A stretch of DNA of 64,000 nucleotides from Saprospiraceae bacterium (GCA_016710585.1 JADJVN010000046.1:62001-126000); one strand, 5' to 3'. Shown: positions 44,946 through 53,772, numbered from the stretch's first letter. Translations and numbers: made by a program. Notes: generated by a model not told the origin, from the letters alone.

Positions 44946-46289
44946 GTGGGAGAATTCTGGCATAATGCAAAAAAAGTAATTATTCTTGCCTTGCCTATCA
45001 TGTTAGGTAGTGCTGGTCAAAATATCATTGCTCTAACAGATAGTCTTTTTTTATATAGATATGATGAGAATGATTTTGCAGCTGTTGGTTTTGCTAGTGT
45101 GTTTTATTTGGTAATAGCAGCAATTGCCTTTGGTTTTTCTAAAGGAGTTCAGATTTTAAGTGCTAGGAAATATGGTGAGAAATCAATTGACTTTGTAAAA
45201 AAATATTTTTGGGCGACGATAATATTTGAAGCTGCGATTGGTTTGGTAGTCTTTGTATTATTGTTTTTTTTCGCTAGAGAAATTCTAAATTTATTTATTA
45301 ACAGTGAAATCATTTTACAAAAATCTTTAGATTTTTTAAAATATCGGGCACTGGGAATTCCTTTTTCATATATAGGTTTAGGGCTGGTTGCTTTTTATCT
45401 TGGTATTAGTAAACCAAGGTTTATTTTTATAGACACTATTGTGTTGGCAGTTGCTAATTTTGTATTATGTTATGCATTAGTTTTTGGTAAGTTTGGATTC
45501 GCTGAGATGGGTATTGCAGGAGCTGGACTAGCGAGTTCTATTGCTGAAGCTATTGCATTTGTAGTCTTTATTGGCTTAATGATTTTTGATCGCGATATCA
45601 AGATTTATAATTTGTTAAAGATTCCAAAAATTGAAATTCAATGGGTAAAGACAATCATTCGTTTAAGTACTCCAATACTTTTACAATCTATGATTGGAAT
45701 AGGGAGTTGGTTTATCTTCTTTAGTTTAATTGAAAAATTTGGAGAACATAATCTTGCTATTTCTAATCTTTTGCGCGTGGTCTATCTTGTTCTTTCAATA
45801 CCTTGTTGGGGATTTGGAACAGCCATTAATTCAATTGTAAGTAATACAATAGGAAAAGGAAAAGAAAGACGTGTTTTAAAGCAAGTTTTTCATTCTTCCA
45901 TTGTGTCATTAGTTTTTACAAGTGTATTCGCAATTCCTACTTTATTGTTTGCAAATGTTATACTTGAGCCCTTGTTGGGGAAAGCAGATTCAAGTTTGTT
46001 TCAAGATAGTATTGTCTACTTGCATTTATTATTTCCTATAATATTGCTTTATAGTGTTTCGACTGTTTTTTTTAATGGAGTCAGTGGTACAGGTGAGACT
46101 ATAAAATGTCTTCAAATTCAATTTATTTCCTCATTATTTTATTTAGGGATCACTTATGTTTCAACCATCTATCCAATCGAATTAGGATTGTATGTTGCTT
46201 GGGCTTCTGAATTGGTATATTGGTCTATTCAGTTGGTGATGTCTTATTTAGTTTTAAAATCTGGAAGTTGGAATTTTATTAAGTTTTAA
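44946..46289 (+). CDS. MATE-family efflux transporter
   Basis: 447 aa with a GTG start (44946); no in-frame ATG lies upstream near it. Twelve hydrophobic helices in two similar halves. The opening VIILALPIMLGSAGQNIIALTDSLFL matches the first MATE helix with its conserved Pro and TDS motif. Such transporters exchange cations for organic drugs or lipids across the inner membrane. Single gene between the ftsK terminator and the epimerase gene. Confidence 0.9.
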   Translation: MGEFWHNAKKVIILALPIMLGSAGQNIIALTDSLFLYRYDENDFAAVGFASVFYLVIAAIAFGFSKGVQILSARKYGEKSIDFVKKYFWATIIFEAAIGLVVFVLLFFFAREILNLFINSEIILQKSLDFLKYRALGIPFSYIGLGLVAFYLGISKPRFIFIDTIVLAVANFVLCYALVFGKFGFAEMGIAGAGLASSIAEAIAFVVFIGLMIFDRDIKIYNLLKIPKIEIQWVKTIIRLSTPILLQSMIGIGSWFIFFSLIEKFGEHNLAISNLLRVVYLVLSIPCWGFGTAINSIVSNTIGKGKERRVLKQVFHSSIVSLVFTSVFAIPTLLFANVILEPLLGKADSSLFQDSIVYLHLLFPIILLYSVSTVFFNGVSGTGETIKCLQIQFISSLFYLGITYVSTIYPIELGLYVAWASELVYWSIQLVMSYLVLKSGSWNFIKF

Positions 46290-46314
46290 ATAAAGTCACT
46301 TCTATTTTTTGTTT

Positions 46315-47220
46315 ATGAAAAAAGTATTGATAGCAGGAGGGAGTGGATTTGTAGGACAAGCACTTCAAAGTTTTTTTAGATTTAAATCAATTGAGTTCAA
46401 TGTTTTGTCGAGAAACATTTACTCTGAACGATCAAACTATTTTCAATGGATACCAGAAGAGAATTATATTGATTTGAATTCTTTGGTAGATGTCTTTTGT
46501 ATTATCAATCTATCAGGTGAAAATATTAGTGAGAAGCCTTGGACAAATAAAAGAAAGAAGCAACTTTACGAAAGCAGAATTTTGACTAGTCAGTTATTGT
46601 TTGATAGTATTCAAAAGTTATCCACTAAGCCAGAGGTAATTATTTGTGCTTCTGCGATTGGTTATTATGAATCGAAAGAATCAGATCGTTGTTTTGATGA
46701 AACTTCAAAAAGTGGTAGCTCATATCTTTCTACCTTATGCGTACAATGGGAAGAAAGTTCTTTGAAATTTATAAGTTTAGGTTTACGTACTATTGTATTA
46801 AGATTTGGAATTGTTTTAGGAAAATCTGGAGGTGCTTTTCCCAAATTATTGTTCCCTGCAAAATTTCATCTTGGAACAATTTTGTCTCATGGGAGACAAT
46901 TTATGCCTTACATACATATTGATGATTTATGTAATTTGATATTGCATTGTATAGAAGTGAAAAATATAAATGGAATATATAATGCTGTTAATGGAGACCA
47001 TGTAACCAATGAATCATTTTGTAGAACCCTAGCCAACAAGGTGAGTAGGTTTGTATTTATATTCAAAGTTCCAAGGATAATAATAGAACTATTATTAGGA
47101 AAAATGTCAACTGTACTATTAGATGGTAATAAGGTTTCTTCAAAAAAGATCGAGGCGACAGGATTTTTGTTTCAATTTAAAGATTTAAATATGACTTTTG
47201 ATAATATTTTGAAAAAGTGA
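46315..47220 (+). CDS. TIGR01777-type NAD(P)-binding epimerase-like protein
   Basis: 301 aa from ATG 46315 (a TTG two codons earlier exists). Rossmann GGSGFVGQAL at the start, FCIINLSGENIS, CASAIGYYES, and LRFGIVLGKSGGAFPKLL mark the YfcH/SulA (TIGR01777) branch of the extended SDR family. The C-terminal DUF1731-like part begins near VTNESFCRTLA. It presumably acts on a sugar-nucleotide-like ligand; function unknown. Starts shortly after MATE and may share its transcript. Confidence 0.88.
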   Translation: MKKVLIAGGSGFVGQALQSFFRFKSIEFNVLSRNIYSERSNYFQWIPEENYIDLNSLVDVFCIINLSGENISEKPWTNKRKKQLYESRILTSQLLFDSIQKLSTKPEVIICASAIGYYESKESDRCFDETSKSGSSYLSTLCVQWEESSLKFISLGLRTIVLRFGIVLGKSGGAFPKLLFPAKFHLGTILSHGRQFMPYIHIDDLCNLILHCIEVKNINGIYNAVNGDHVTNESFCRTLANKVSRFVFIFKVPRIIIELLLGKMSTVLLDGNKVSSKKIEATGFLFQFKDLNMTFDNILKK

Positions 47221-47320
47221 ATATGGAATTTAAAATTTTTAATTTTAATTTTAGAACAAAACACATGTCCTTAAATTGGTAATTTGGAACAAATCTAGCA
47301 TATATATTGTCGAATTCAGT

Positions 47321-47352
47321 CAATTGAAGTGTAATTGTTGTCATTTCAATTG
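47321..47352. promoter_or_regulatory. Inverted repeat upstream of the thiolase gene
   Basis: Perfect 8-bp arms CAATTGAA and TTCAATTG with a 16-bp spacer, about 80 bp before the thiolase ATG. Candidate operator. Confidence 0.35.
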
Positions 47353-47362
47353 CATTAATTCT

Positions 47363-47397
47363 TTGACAATTTTAATAAATAGTCAACGATTTGTCAA
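47363..47397. promoter_or_regulatory. TTGACAA...TTGTCAA inverted repeat upstream of the thiolase gene
   Basis: TTGACAA (47363-47369) and TTGTCAA (47391-47397) are inverted copies, 33 bp before the ATG. TTTGACAAT here is identical to nine bases of the second dnaK inverted repeat, hinting at a shared regulator. Confidence 0.35.
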
Positions 47398-47430
47398 TTT
47401 TGTTATTTATATGATACAAAAAAAATAATC

Positions 47431-48609
47431 ATGAACGAAGTGTTTATAGTATCCTATGGCAGAACACCAATGGGAAGCTTCGGAGGAGTTCTTTCAGGAT
47501 TTTCAGCAACTCAACTAGGGGCAATTGCAGTTCAGGCTGCCATTGAGAGGGCCAAAATTGATCCAAAAATGGTTGAAGAACTTGTTTTTGGCAATGTAAT
47601 ATCTGCTAATCTTGGACAAGCTCCAGCAAGGCAGGTTGCCATAAAATCAGGTTTAGCAAATGAGACGAATTGTACTTTAGTGAACAAAGTGTGCGCCTCT
47701 GGGATGAAATCTATCACTATAGCAGCACAGAATATTCAGATGGGGCATACAGACATCGCAGTTGTGGGTGGAATGGAGAGTATGAGTAATATTCCTTACT
47801 ATTTACCTCAAGCTAGATGGGGAATGAAGTATGGGGGATCTGAAATTATTGATGGACTACAAAAAGATGGTTTAGTTGATGCCTATGACAATCTTGCAAT
47901 GGGTGTTTATGCTGATCGAACTGCTACTAAATATGAAATATCACGAGAAGCTCAAGATGAATACACCATTCAATCATACAAAAGATCTGCACAAGGTTTT
48001 ACAAATAATCTAATTCAGAAAGAAATTGTAACAATAACAATTGCACAGAAAAAAGCAGATCCTATATTGGTTACGGAAGATGAAGAATATAAGAAAGTTG
48101 ATTTTTCAAAAATTTCAAGTTTGAGACCTATTTTTACAGCAGATGGAACAGTTACTGCTGCTAGTTCATCTACAATGAATGATGGAGCCAGTGCGATGGT
48201 ATTAATGAGTGGAAAAAAAGTAAAAGAACTTAATCTAAAACCATTGGCAAGAATAGTTTCTTATGCAGACGCTGAACATGAGCCAGCTTGGTACACTACT
48301 GCTCCAGCTACCGCAGCACCAATTGCTTTAAAGCGAGGTGGTTTGGGTTTGAATGATATTGATTTTTTTGAAGTTAATGAGGCGTTTGCGGTAGTACCTC
48401 TTACATTTGCAAAGGTCTTAAATATTGACCCAGCTAAAATGAATATCAATGGCGGATCTATTTCTATTGGTCATCCATTGGGAAGTACAGGTTGTCGGAT
48501 TGTAGGGACTTTATGTTCTATATTAGAGCAAAACAATGCTTCAAAAGGTTTAGCTGCAATATGCAATGGCGGTGGTGGCGCCACTTCAGTTGTAATAGAA
48601 AAAGTTTAG
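47431..48609 (+). CDS. Acetyl-CoA C-acetyltransferase (thiolase)
   Basis: 392 aa, ATG start. Nucleophilic Cys88 in VNKVCASGMKS, NEAFAVVPL, the active His in SIGHPLGSTG and the second Cys in AICNGGGGA complete the thiolase set. Makes or splits acetoacetyl-CoA (or longer 3-ketoacyl-CoA). The FadA/AtoB-like sequence does not settle chain length. Transcribed from a promoter region rich in inverted repeats; its 3' end is 6 bp from the convergent outer-membrane protein gene. Confidence 0.95.
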   Translation: MNEVFIVSYGRTPMGSFGGVLSGFSATQLGAIAVQAAIERAKIDPKMVEELVFGNVISANLGQAPARQVAIKSGLANETNCTLVNKVCASGMKSITIAAQNIQMGHTDIAVVGGMESMSNIPYYLPQARWGMKYGGSEIIDGLQKDGLVDAYDNLAMGVYADRTATKYEISREAQDEYTIQSYKRSAQGFTNNLIQKEIVTITIAQKKADPILVTEDEEYKKVDFSKISSLRPIFTADGTVTAASSSTMNDGASAMVLMSGKKVKELNLKPLARIVSYADAEHEPAWYTTAPATAAPIALKRGGLGLNDIDFFEVNEAFAVVPLTFAKVLNIDPAKMNINGGSISIGHPLGSTGCRIVGTLCSILEQNNASKGLAAICNGGGGATSVVIEKV

Positions 48610-48615
48610 TCTAGT

Positions 48616-49281
48616 TTATCGTCTTCTTTTATTATCATTTTTTCTCAATAGGAAACTCAATCCAAATTGAATGTTATTTCTATTGAATTCGTGATCTTTG
48701 TTGGCTATTCGGTATCGATCATTGCTAGAAGCTAAATATGAAATAGAAGGAATGATATCAAGATTCTTACTCAAGGCTAAATCCAGACCAATTCCAAGAC
48801 CAAAATAAAATATGGATTTTTGATTATCAGTGATAAGTGATTCTGAGAAATCCCTATTGTTGAATTTATAAATCGTATTTAATTTAACAAAAAAACTTTT
48901 TTTGAACCAGCCATCTTCTTTGCCGAAAGTAGGACAATTGCATTCGTTTTTAAAATCAAATAAAAAAAAGTGAATTGGTAATTCTAGTTGGATCGCATTT
49001 TCTTTAATTTGATATGAGTTGGGATAAATTGAATGACTATAATGTAATCCGGGATAAAACTCAGCCCGATAATTTTTTAAACTAAACCAATAGTTAACTC
49101 CTGCAGACACTATCCCTATTTTTTTGGGAAAAATGGCAGTTTGACCTATATTATTAGCCTGATCTAGGTTTTCTAAATGGTAGTTTGCAGTAATACCAAT
49201 CTGACCATTTAGGATGAAAATCGAGCTAATAAAGATTATAATAGTTAAAACAAAAATCTTGAACCAAGAAACTAAAGCCAT
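48616..49281 (-). CDS. Secreted outer-membrane beta-barrel-like protein
   Basis: 221 aa, ATG start, signal peptide ~1-27 ending near LNGQ. Alternating hydrophobic/polar strands such as YFGLGIGLDLALS and FGLSFLLRK fit a small outer-membrane barrel of the PorT/OmpW-like Bacteroidota kind. No catalytic motif. A CNCPTFGKEDGW loop contains two cysteines. Function unknown. Its start is 34 bp from the divergent rimO start. Confidence 0.7.
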   Translation of the reverse strand: MALVSWFKIFVLTIIIFISSIFILNGQIGITANYHLENLDQANNIGQTAIFPKKIGIVSAGVNYWFSLKNYRAEFYPGLHYSHSIYPNSYQIKENAIQLELPIHFFLFDFKNECNCPTFGKEDGWFKKSFFVKLNTIYKFNNRDFSESLITDNQKSIFYFGLGIGLDLALSKNLDIIPSISYLASSNDRYRIANKDHEFNRNNIQFGLSFLLRKNDNKRRR

Positions 49282-49315
49282 TTATTAATATATTTGTAGC
49301 TAATTTATTAAATTT

Positions 49316-50659
49316 TTGAAAACAAAAAGTATAAAAAAAGACCAAGTTCATGTCATCACCCTTGGGTGTTCCAAAAATTTGGTTGACAGTGAAAATTTAA
49401 TCACCCAGCTTGAACATAATCAATTCAAAGTTAAGCATAACCCCACTACGAAACCAGCTGATATCATCGTCGTCAATACTTGTGGATTTATAGATAGAGC
49501 CAAACAAGAATCCATTGATACTATTTTGGAATATGCGCAATTGAAAAACGAAGGTAAAATTAAAAAGTTGTATGTAACAGGATGTTTATCTCAGAGGTAT
49601 AGAGATAATTTAATGGAAGAGATTGTAGAAGTAGATGATTTTTTTGGAACATTGGAGATGCCCGCTTTGCTTAAACGATTTAATGTTGATTACAAATCAG
49701 AATTAATTGGTGAGCGTCAGATCACTACACCATCTCATTTTGCTTATTTAAAGATATCTGAAGGTTGCAATAGGACTTGTTCTTTTTGTGCGATCCCTTT
49801 AATGCGAGGCAAACATATTTCGCAGCCGATTGAATCTTTGGTCGAGCAAGCAAAGCATTTGGCAAAGGTAGGAGTGAAAGAGATTATTTTGATAGCACAA
49901 GAATTAACTTACTATGGATTGGATTTATATAAAAAGAGAGCTTTACCGGAATTAATAGATAAGTTATCAGAAGTAGAAGGGATTGAATGGATAAGACTTC
50001 ATTATGCTTATCCTTCAAAATTTCCTCTCGAAATTCTAGATGTGATTCGAACGAACACAAAAGTTTGTAATTATTTAGATATTCCGCTGCAGCATATAGC
50101 AGATCCTGTATTGAGTCGGATGAAAAGGCAAATTACGAGTATTGAATCAAGAGATTTGATCAAGCAAATTAGAGATAAAGTGCCTGATATCGCTTTGAGG
50201 ACGACTATGCTTGTTGGCTTTCCTGGTGAGTCAGAAGACGATTTTGACCAACTTTCGCGTTTTATAGAGGAGGTAAGATTTGATAGACTTGGTGTGTTTC
50301 AATATTCTCATGAAGAAGATACTTCTGCATTTTTATTTGAGGATAATGTTCCAGCTGATGTCAAAGAGCAACGAGCTAGTGAACTTATGAAAATTCAAGA
50401 ACCCATCTCAGAATCTTTAAATCAACAAAAGATTGGTAAAGATTATAAGGTATTGTTTGATAGAAAAGAGTCTGGTTATTTTGTTGATAGAAAAGAGTCT
50501 GGTTATTTTGTTGGTAGAACAGAGTTTGATAGCCCAGAAGTAGACAATGAAGTTCTTGTTCCATCAAAGGAAAATTACATTAGGATTGGTGATTTTGCGC
50601 AGGTGACGATTACAGATGCAACGGCTTATGATCTTTATGCAAAACTTTCTGATCAATGA
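49316..50659 (+). CDS. rimO: Ribosomal protein uS12 methylthiotransferase RimO
   Basis: 447 aa starting with TTG at 49316: upstream in frame there is only ATT before a stop, and the product then opens KTKSIKKDQVHVITLGCSKN as homologues do. N-terminal UPF0004 domain with cluster cysteines in LGCSKN, NTCGF and TGCLSQ, a radical-SAM CxxxCxxC (CNRTCSFCAIP) and a C-terminal TRAM domain. It methylthiolates Asp89 of ribosomal protein S12. A perfect 27-bp tandem duplication at 50459-50512 repeats DRKESGYFV in frame just before the TRAM domain. The next gene overlaps its stop by 4 bp. Confidence 0.94.
   Translation: MKTKSIKKDQVHVITLGCSKNLVDSENLITQLEHNQFKVKHNPTTKPADIIVVNTCGFIDRAKQESIDTILEYAQLKNEGKIKKLYVTGCLSQRYRDNLMEEIVEVDDFFGTLEMPALLKRFNVDYKSELIGERQITTPSHFAYLKISEGCNRTCSFCAIPLMRGKHISQPIESLVEQAKHLAKVGVKEIILIAQELTYYGLDLYKKRALPELIDKLSEVEGIEWIRLHYAYPSKFPLEILDVIRTNTKVCNYLDIPLQHIADPVLSRMKRQITSIESRDLIKQIRDKVPDIALRTTMLVGFPGESEDDFDQLSRFIEEVRFDRLGVFQYSHEEDTSAFLFEDNVPADVKEQRASELMKIQEPISESLNQQKIGKDYKVLFDRKESGYFVDRKESGYFVGRTEFDSPEVDNEVLVPSKENYIRIGDFAQVTITDATAYDLYAKLSDQ
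50459..50512 (+). repeat. 27-bp perfect tandem duplication inside rimO
   Basis: Two identical 27-bp units (50459-50485 and 50486-50512) encode DRKESGYFV twice in a row. Homologues carry a single copy followed by GRTEFDSPE. The identical copies imply a recent slip. Confidence 0.95.
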
Positions 50660-51108
50660 AAATCTTAGATTTGAAAAAGTTAAATTATTCAAGACCAATG
50701 GTCATTGCTTCATTATGTAGTTTACTTACCACAGTAATTTTTGTTTTTTTTAAGATTTATGAGTTATTAAAGTCACAAAAAATTGAAGTTGAACAATATG
50801 TAATTATAGCATGTGCGATAATTTTATTCTACATTATCTTGAATATCGTTTCAGGATTTAAGGTCGATGATTTAATGCAATTTTATAAAGAGTCGATTTA
50901 CAGTTTCATTGGATTGGTTGGAGTCTCTTTGTTATTGATCTATTTGTTTGTAAACCATTCTATCTTTTCAAATCAAGACCACAAGTGGTTAATTAAATTA
51001 TTGGCGATAATTTATATTGTATTATTGACAATTCTTAGTTCTGTGAAGAAAATTGTTGGTATTGCAATTTCACAAGAAAATAAAATGCGAAATGAAAAAA
51101 ATAATTAA
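50656..51108 (+). CDS. Four-helix membrane protein of unknown function
   Basis: 150 aa, ATG start overlapping the rimO stop (ATGA). Four hydrophobic helices (about 15-35, 45-65, 82-100 and 113-130) and basic termini. No family motif recognised. Its end overlaps the msrB start by 17 bp, so rimO, this gene and msrB look like one transcript. Confidence 0.7.
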   Translation: MKILDLKKLNYSRPMVIASLCSLLTTVIFVFFKIYELLKSQKIEVEQYVIIACAIILFYIILNIVSGFKVDDLMQFYKESIYSFIGLVGVSLLLIYLFVNHSIFSNQDHKWLIKLLAIIYIVLLTILSSVKKIVGIAISQENKMRNEKNN

Positions 51109-51643
51109 TGATTTTGCTTTGCTAATATGCATGAGTTTGTTTGTAATTTCTTGTAATTCTACACAAGGAAAAAATTTGGTGATTGAAAAGCCTATTCAGG
51201 CTATAGATACTACAATAGTTCCTCCTCAGCGCATTGAATTATTAGATTCATCTGAAGCATATTGGAAAAATAAATTGAGTGAAGAGGCATTTACTGTATT
51301 GCGTTTAAAGGGAACAGAGCGTTCTTTCACTGGAGAATATTGGGATAATCATACTGACGGTGTTTATGTTTGTAAAGGCTGTGGACTGCCTTTATTTACA
51401 GCTGATACAAAATTTGAATCAGGTACAGGATGGCCCAGTTTTTTTAAGCCTATAAATGAAATGTACATTAAGAATATTAATGATGAATCACATGGTATGG
51501 TTCGAGTGGAGACTATCTGTGCAAGGTGTGGTGGACATTTGGGACATGTATTTGAAGATGGTCCAGCTCCAACTGGCTTGAGATATTGCCTAAATTCAAT
51601 TTCATTGAATTTTATTGCAAATGCTAAAATTGCAAACAAATAA
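51092..51643 (+). CDS. msrB: Lipoprotein peptide-methionine (R)-S-oxide reductase
   Basis: 183 aa from ATG 51092; an in-frame start at 51053 exists but would precede the signal peptide. The signal ends in SLFVISC (lipobox Cys 21). The MsrB domain has two zinc CxxC pairs (CKGC, CARC), GTGWPSF and the reactive Cys in RYCLNS. Repairs Met-R-sulfoxide in envelope proteins. Convergent with cmk. Confidence 0.95.
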   Translation: MKKIINDFALLICMSLFVISCNSTQGKNLVIEKPIQAIDTTIVPPQRIELLDSSEAYWKNKLSEEAFTVLRLKGTERSFTGEYWDNHTDGVYVCKGCGLPLFTADTKFESGTGWPSFFKPINEMYIKNINDESHGMVRVETICARCGGHLGHVFEDGPAPTGLRYCLNSISLNFIANAKIANK

Positions 51644-51665
51644 AATACTATTGATGAGTTTTGAA

Positions 51666-51980
51666 TTAAGGCTTATGAAATTCAGGGAATTTTTTTATCA
51701 AATGATCATAGGCGATATTTAATTGATCACTTTCAGATAGTTTGGTATTGTCAATAACTATAGCATCAGAAGCTTTTGTGAGAGGGCTGTCGGCTCTTGT
51801 AGAGTCTATCTGGTCTCTGTGAGATAAATTTTCAAGAACAAGATTAAAGTCTATAGCTAGATTTCCTTTATTTAAAAGTTCTTCATAACGTCTTTGCGCT
51901 CTAACCATAGGATCTGCAGTGATGAAGAATTTTATCGATGCATTGGGAAATACAATAGTGCCTATGTCTCTACCATCCAT
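51666..51980 (-). CDS. cmk: Cytidylate kinase, C-terminal part (split by a frameshift)
   Basis: From MDGRDIGTIVF onward this is the second half of CMP kinase, with MVRAQRRYEEL and the C-terminal IDNTKLSESDQLNIA. The frame is open upstream to the A6 run at 52026-52031, reading KLVAEQQKLAKFESIV before MDGRD. It has no start of its own beyond that ATG, so it is not an independent gene. Confidence 0.88.
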   Translation of the reverse strand: MDGRDIGTIVFPNASIKFFITADPMVRAQRRYEELLNKGNLAIDFNLVLENLSHRDQIDSTRADSPLTKASDAIVIDNTKLSESDQLNIAYDHLIKKFPEFHKP

Positions 51981-52021
51981 GACTATCGATTCAAATTTGG
52001 CTAATTTTTGTTGTTCAGCTA

Positions 52022-52357
52022 CTAATTTTTTCTCACTGGAGATAAAGCCGCAACTTCACTTACCAAATTCGAAACTTGCATACTTCTGATTTCTTCAGTC
52101 ACATCATCATTGTTCAAAAATACTTTTTGAACTGTTTCATTAGATTTTAAAATGATATTTATAGAATCAAGTGCTTTCGTTAATTCTGCTTCATCATAAA
52201 AGTTTATTTTATTTTGTATAAAAAAATAACAAACAGCCCTATACATTGCACCAGAGTCAACAAACAAGAAGCCCAGTTTTTTTGCCAATGCTTTAGCCAA
52301 TGTGGATTTACCACAAGATGAGAAGCCGTCTATTGCTATTTGATAAAGTTTTTTCAT
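52022..52357 (-). CDS. cmk: Cytidylate kinase, N-terminal part (split by a frameshift)
   Basis: 111 aa, ATG start. P-loop IDGFSSCGKSTLAKALAK, then VDSGAMYRAV, EEIRSMQVSNLVSEVAA, ending SPVRKN-stop. Adding one A to the A6 run (52026-52031) restores KKLVAEQ and joins the remaining half, total ~230 aa. CMP kinase phosphorylates CMP/dCMP and is generally needed, which argues against true loss. Just upstream a hairpin with a seven-T tail runs straight into its ATG. Confidence 0.9.
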   Translation of the reverse strand: MKKLYQIAIDGFSSCGKSTLAKALAKKLGFLFVDSGAMYRAVCYFFIQNKINFYDEAELTKALDSINIILKSNETVQKVFLNNDDVTEEIRSMQVSNLVSEVAALSPVRKN

Positions 52358-52387
52358 AAAAAAATCCCAAGACTGATACTTGGGATT
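52358..52387 (-). terminator. Hairpin with T-tract ending at the cmk start codon
   Basis: On the minus strand AATCCCAAG and CTTGGGATT pair as a 9-bp stem with a 7-bp loop, followed by seven Ts directly before the cmk ATG. It fits the terminator of the DUF2795 gene, yet leaves no room for a cmk promoter beyond it; it could instead be an attenuator or leader hairpin for cmk. Confidence 0.8.
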
Positions 52388-52413
52388 AAAAGTTTAAATT
52401 AAATATGATTTAA

Positions 52414-52635
52414 TTAATATTCGTCTTCGTTGAAGAGAAAATCATCTTTCCTCGGGTAGTCAGGCCAAATGTCTTCCATGCTTTCATAGATTTCTTCATC
52501 ATCTTCCAATTCTTGAAGATTCTCTATAACTTCGATAGGCACTCCCGAACGAATTCCATAATCGATTAATTCATCTCTTGTTGCTGGCCAAGGAGCTTCC
52601 TCTAAATGATGCGCTAATTCTAAAGTCCAATACAT
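52414..52635 (-). CDS. DUF2795 domain-containing small acidic protein
   Basis: 73 aa, ATG start. ELAHHLEEAPWPATRDELIDYGIRSG and the following VPIEVIENLQELEDDEE match the DUF2795 family, a small conserved Bacteroidota protein of unknown role. Strongly acidic tail. Placed upstream of cmk on the same strand, separated by the hairpin. Confidence 0.9.
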   Translation of the reverse strand: MYWTLELAHHLEEAPWPATRDELIDYGIRSGVPIEVIENLQELEDDEEIYESMEDIWPDYPRKDDFLFNEDEY

Positions 52636-52707
52636 ATTTTATTTTTATATTGTTTTATTAATTGAGTAATCATTTTTTAATTAAAAAGTTCCCGAAAATT
52701 TTAATTT

Positions 52708-53772
52708 TTATAAAATAAGCATTGCATCGCCATAACTATAGAAACGATATTTTTCTTTAATAGCTGTTTCATAGGCATCATGAAGTAGATCATGGCCTGT
52801 AAAAGCCGATGCCAAAATCAATAAACTTGATTTTGGTAAATGAAAATTGGTCACCAATCTATTTGCTATTCTAAAGTCATAGGGAGGATATATAAATAAG
52901 TTGGACCATCCTTCAGCTGATTTTAACATACTTGAAGCAGTTACCGATGATTCTAGGGCTCTCATTGAAGTTGTCCCAATAGCTAACACATTTTTATTTG
53001 CTTTTTTTGCCTTGTTGACTACTTCTGCAGTAGAGTCATCAATTCTAAAATACTCTGCTTCCATTTTATGTTTAGACAAATCTTCTACATCAATGGTGCG
53101 GAAAGTTCCAAGACCAACGTGTAAAGTGATTTCAGTTAGCTCGACGCCTTTTATTTGAAGCATCTTATATAATTCACGACTCATGTGAAGACCTGCTGTT
53201 GGCGCTGCTACAGCTCCTATTTCTTTGGCATAAATCGTTTGGTATCTTTCTTCGTCACTTGCTTCATTGTTCCTAGTGATGTACTTAGGCAGAGGCATTT
53301 GACCAAGGGTCTTAAGTATCGCTTGAAATGAATTATCATCACCATCATGTAAGAATCGGATTGTACGACCTCTTGAAGTGGTATTGTCTACAACTTCTGC
53401 TACAAGTACTTCTTTCCCATTTTTATCGAAAAAGTAAAGTTTATTTCCCACTCGTATTTTTCTTGCAGGATCCACAAGTACATCCCAAAGTCTTACTGAC
53501 TTATTTAGTTCTCTCAATAGGAAAACTTCAATCTTGGCGCCAGTCTTTTCTTTTCTTCCATACATTCTAGCTGGAAATACTTTGGTATTGTTCATGACGA
53601 CGACATCATCCTCGTTCATGTAATCCAAAAGATCTTTGAATATTTTATGTTCAATCTTACCAGTATCCCGATGAATTACCATCAGTCTAGACTCAGCTCT
53701 ATCAGAAGCAGGGTATTGTGCAATAAGATTTTTTGGTAAATTGTATGAAAATTGTGATAGTTTTGATCGCAT
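52708..53772 (-). CDS. queA: S-adenosylmethionine:tRNA ribosyltransferase-isomerase
   Basis: 354 aa from ATG 53772; a longer frame to 53841 adds 23 residues not found in homologues. Blocks LPKNLIAQYPASDRAESRLM, NNTKVFPARM, APTAGLHM, LHVGLGTF and TNFHLPKSSLLILASAF define QueA, which builds epoxyqueuosine on tRNA. Cytoplasmic. Divergent from the ABC permease gene with a 168-bp gap. Confidence 0.96.
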   Translation of the reverse strand: MRSKLSQFSYNLPKNLIAQYPASDRAESRLMVIHRDTGKIEHKIFKDLLDYMNEDDVVVMNNTKVFPARMYGRKEKTGAKIEVFLLRELNKSVRLWDVLVDPARKIRVGNKLYFFDKNGKEVLVAEVVDNTTSRGRTIRFLHDGDDNSFQAILKTLGQMPLPKYITRNNEASDEERYQTIYAKEIGAVAAPTAGLHMSRELYKMLQIKGVELTEITLHVGLGTFRTIDVEDLSKHKMEAEYFRIDDSTAEVVNKAKKANKNVLAIGTTSMRALESSVTASSMLKSAEGWSNLFIYPPYDFRIANRLVTNFHLPKSSLLILASAFTGHDLLHDAYETAIKEKYRFYSYGDAMLIL

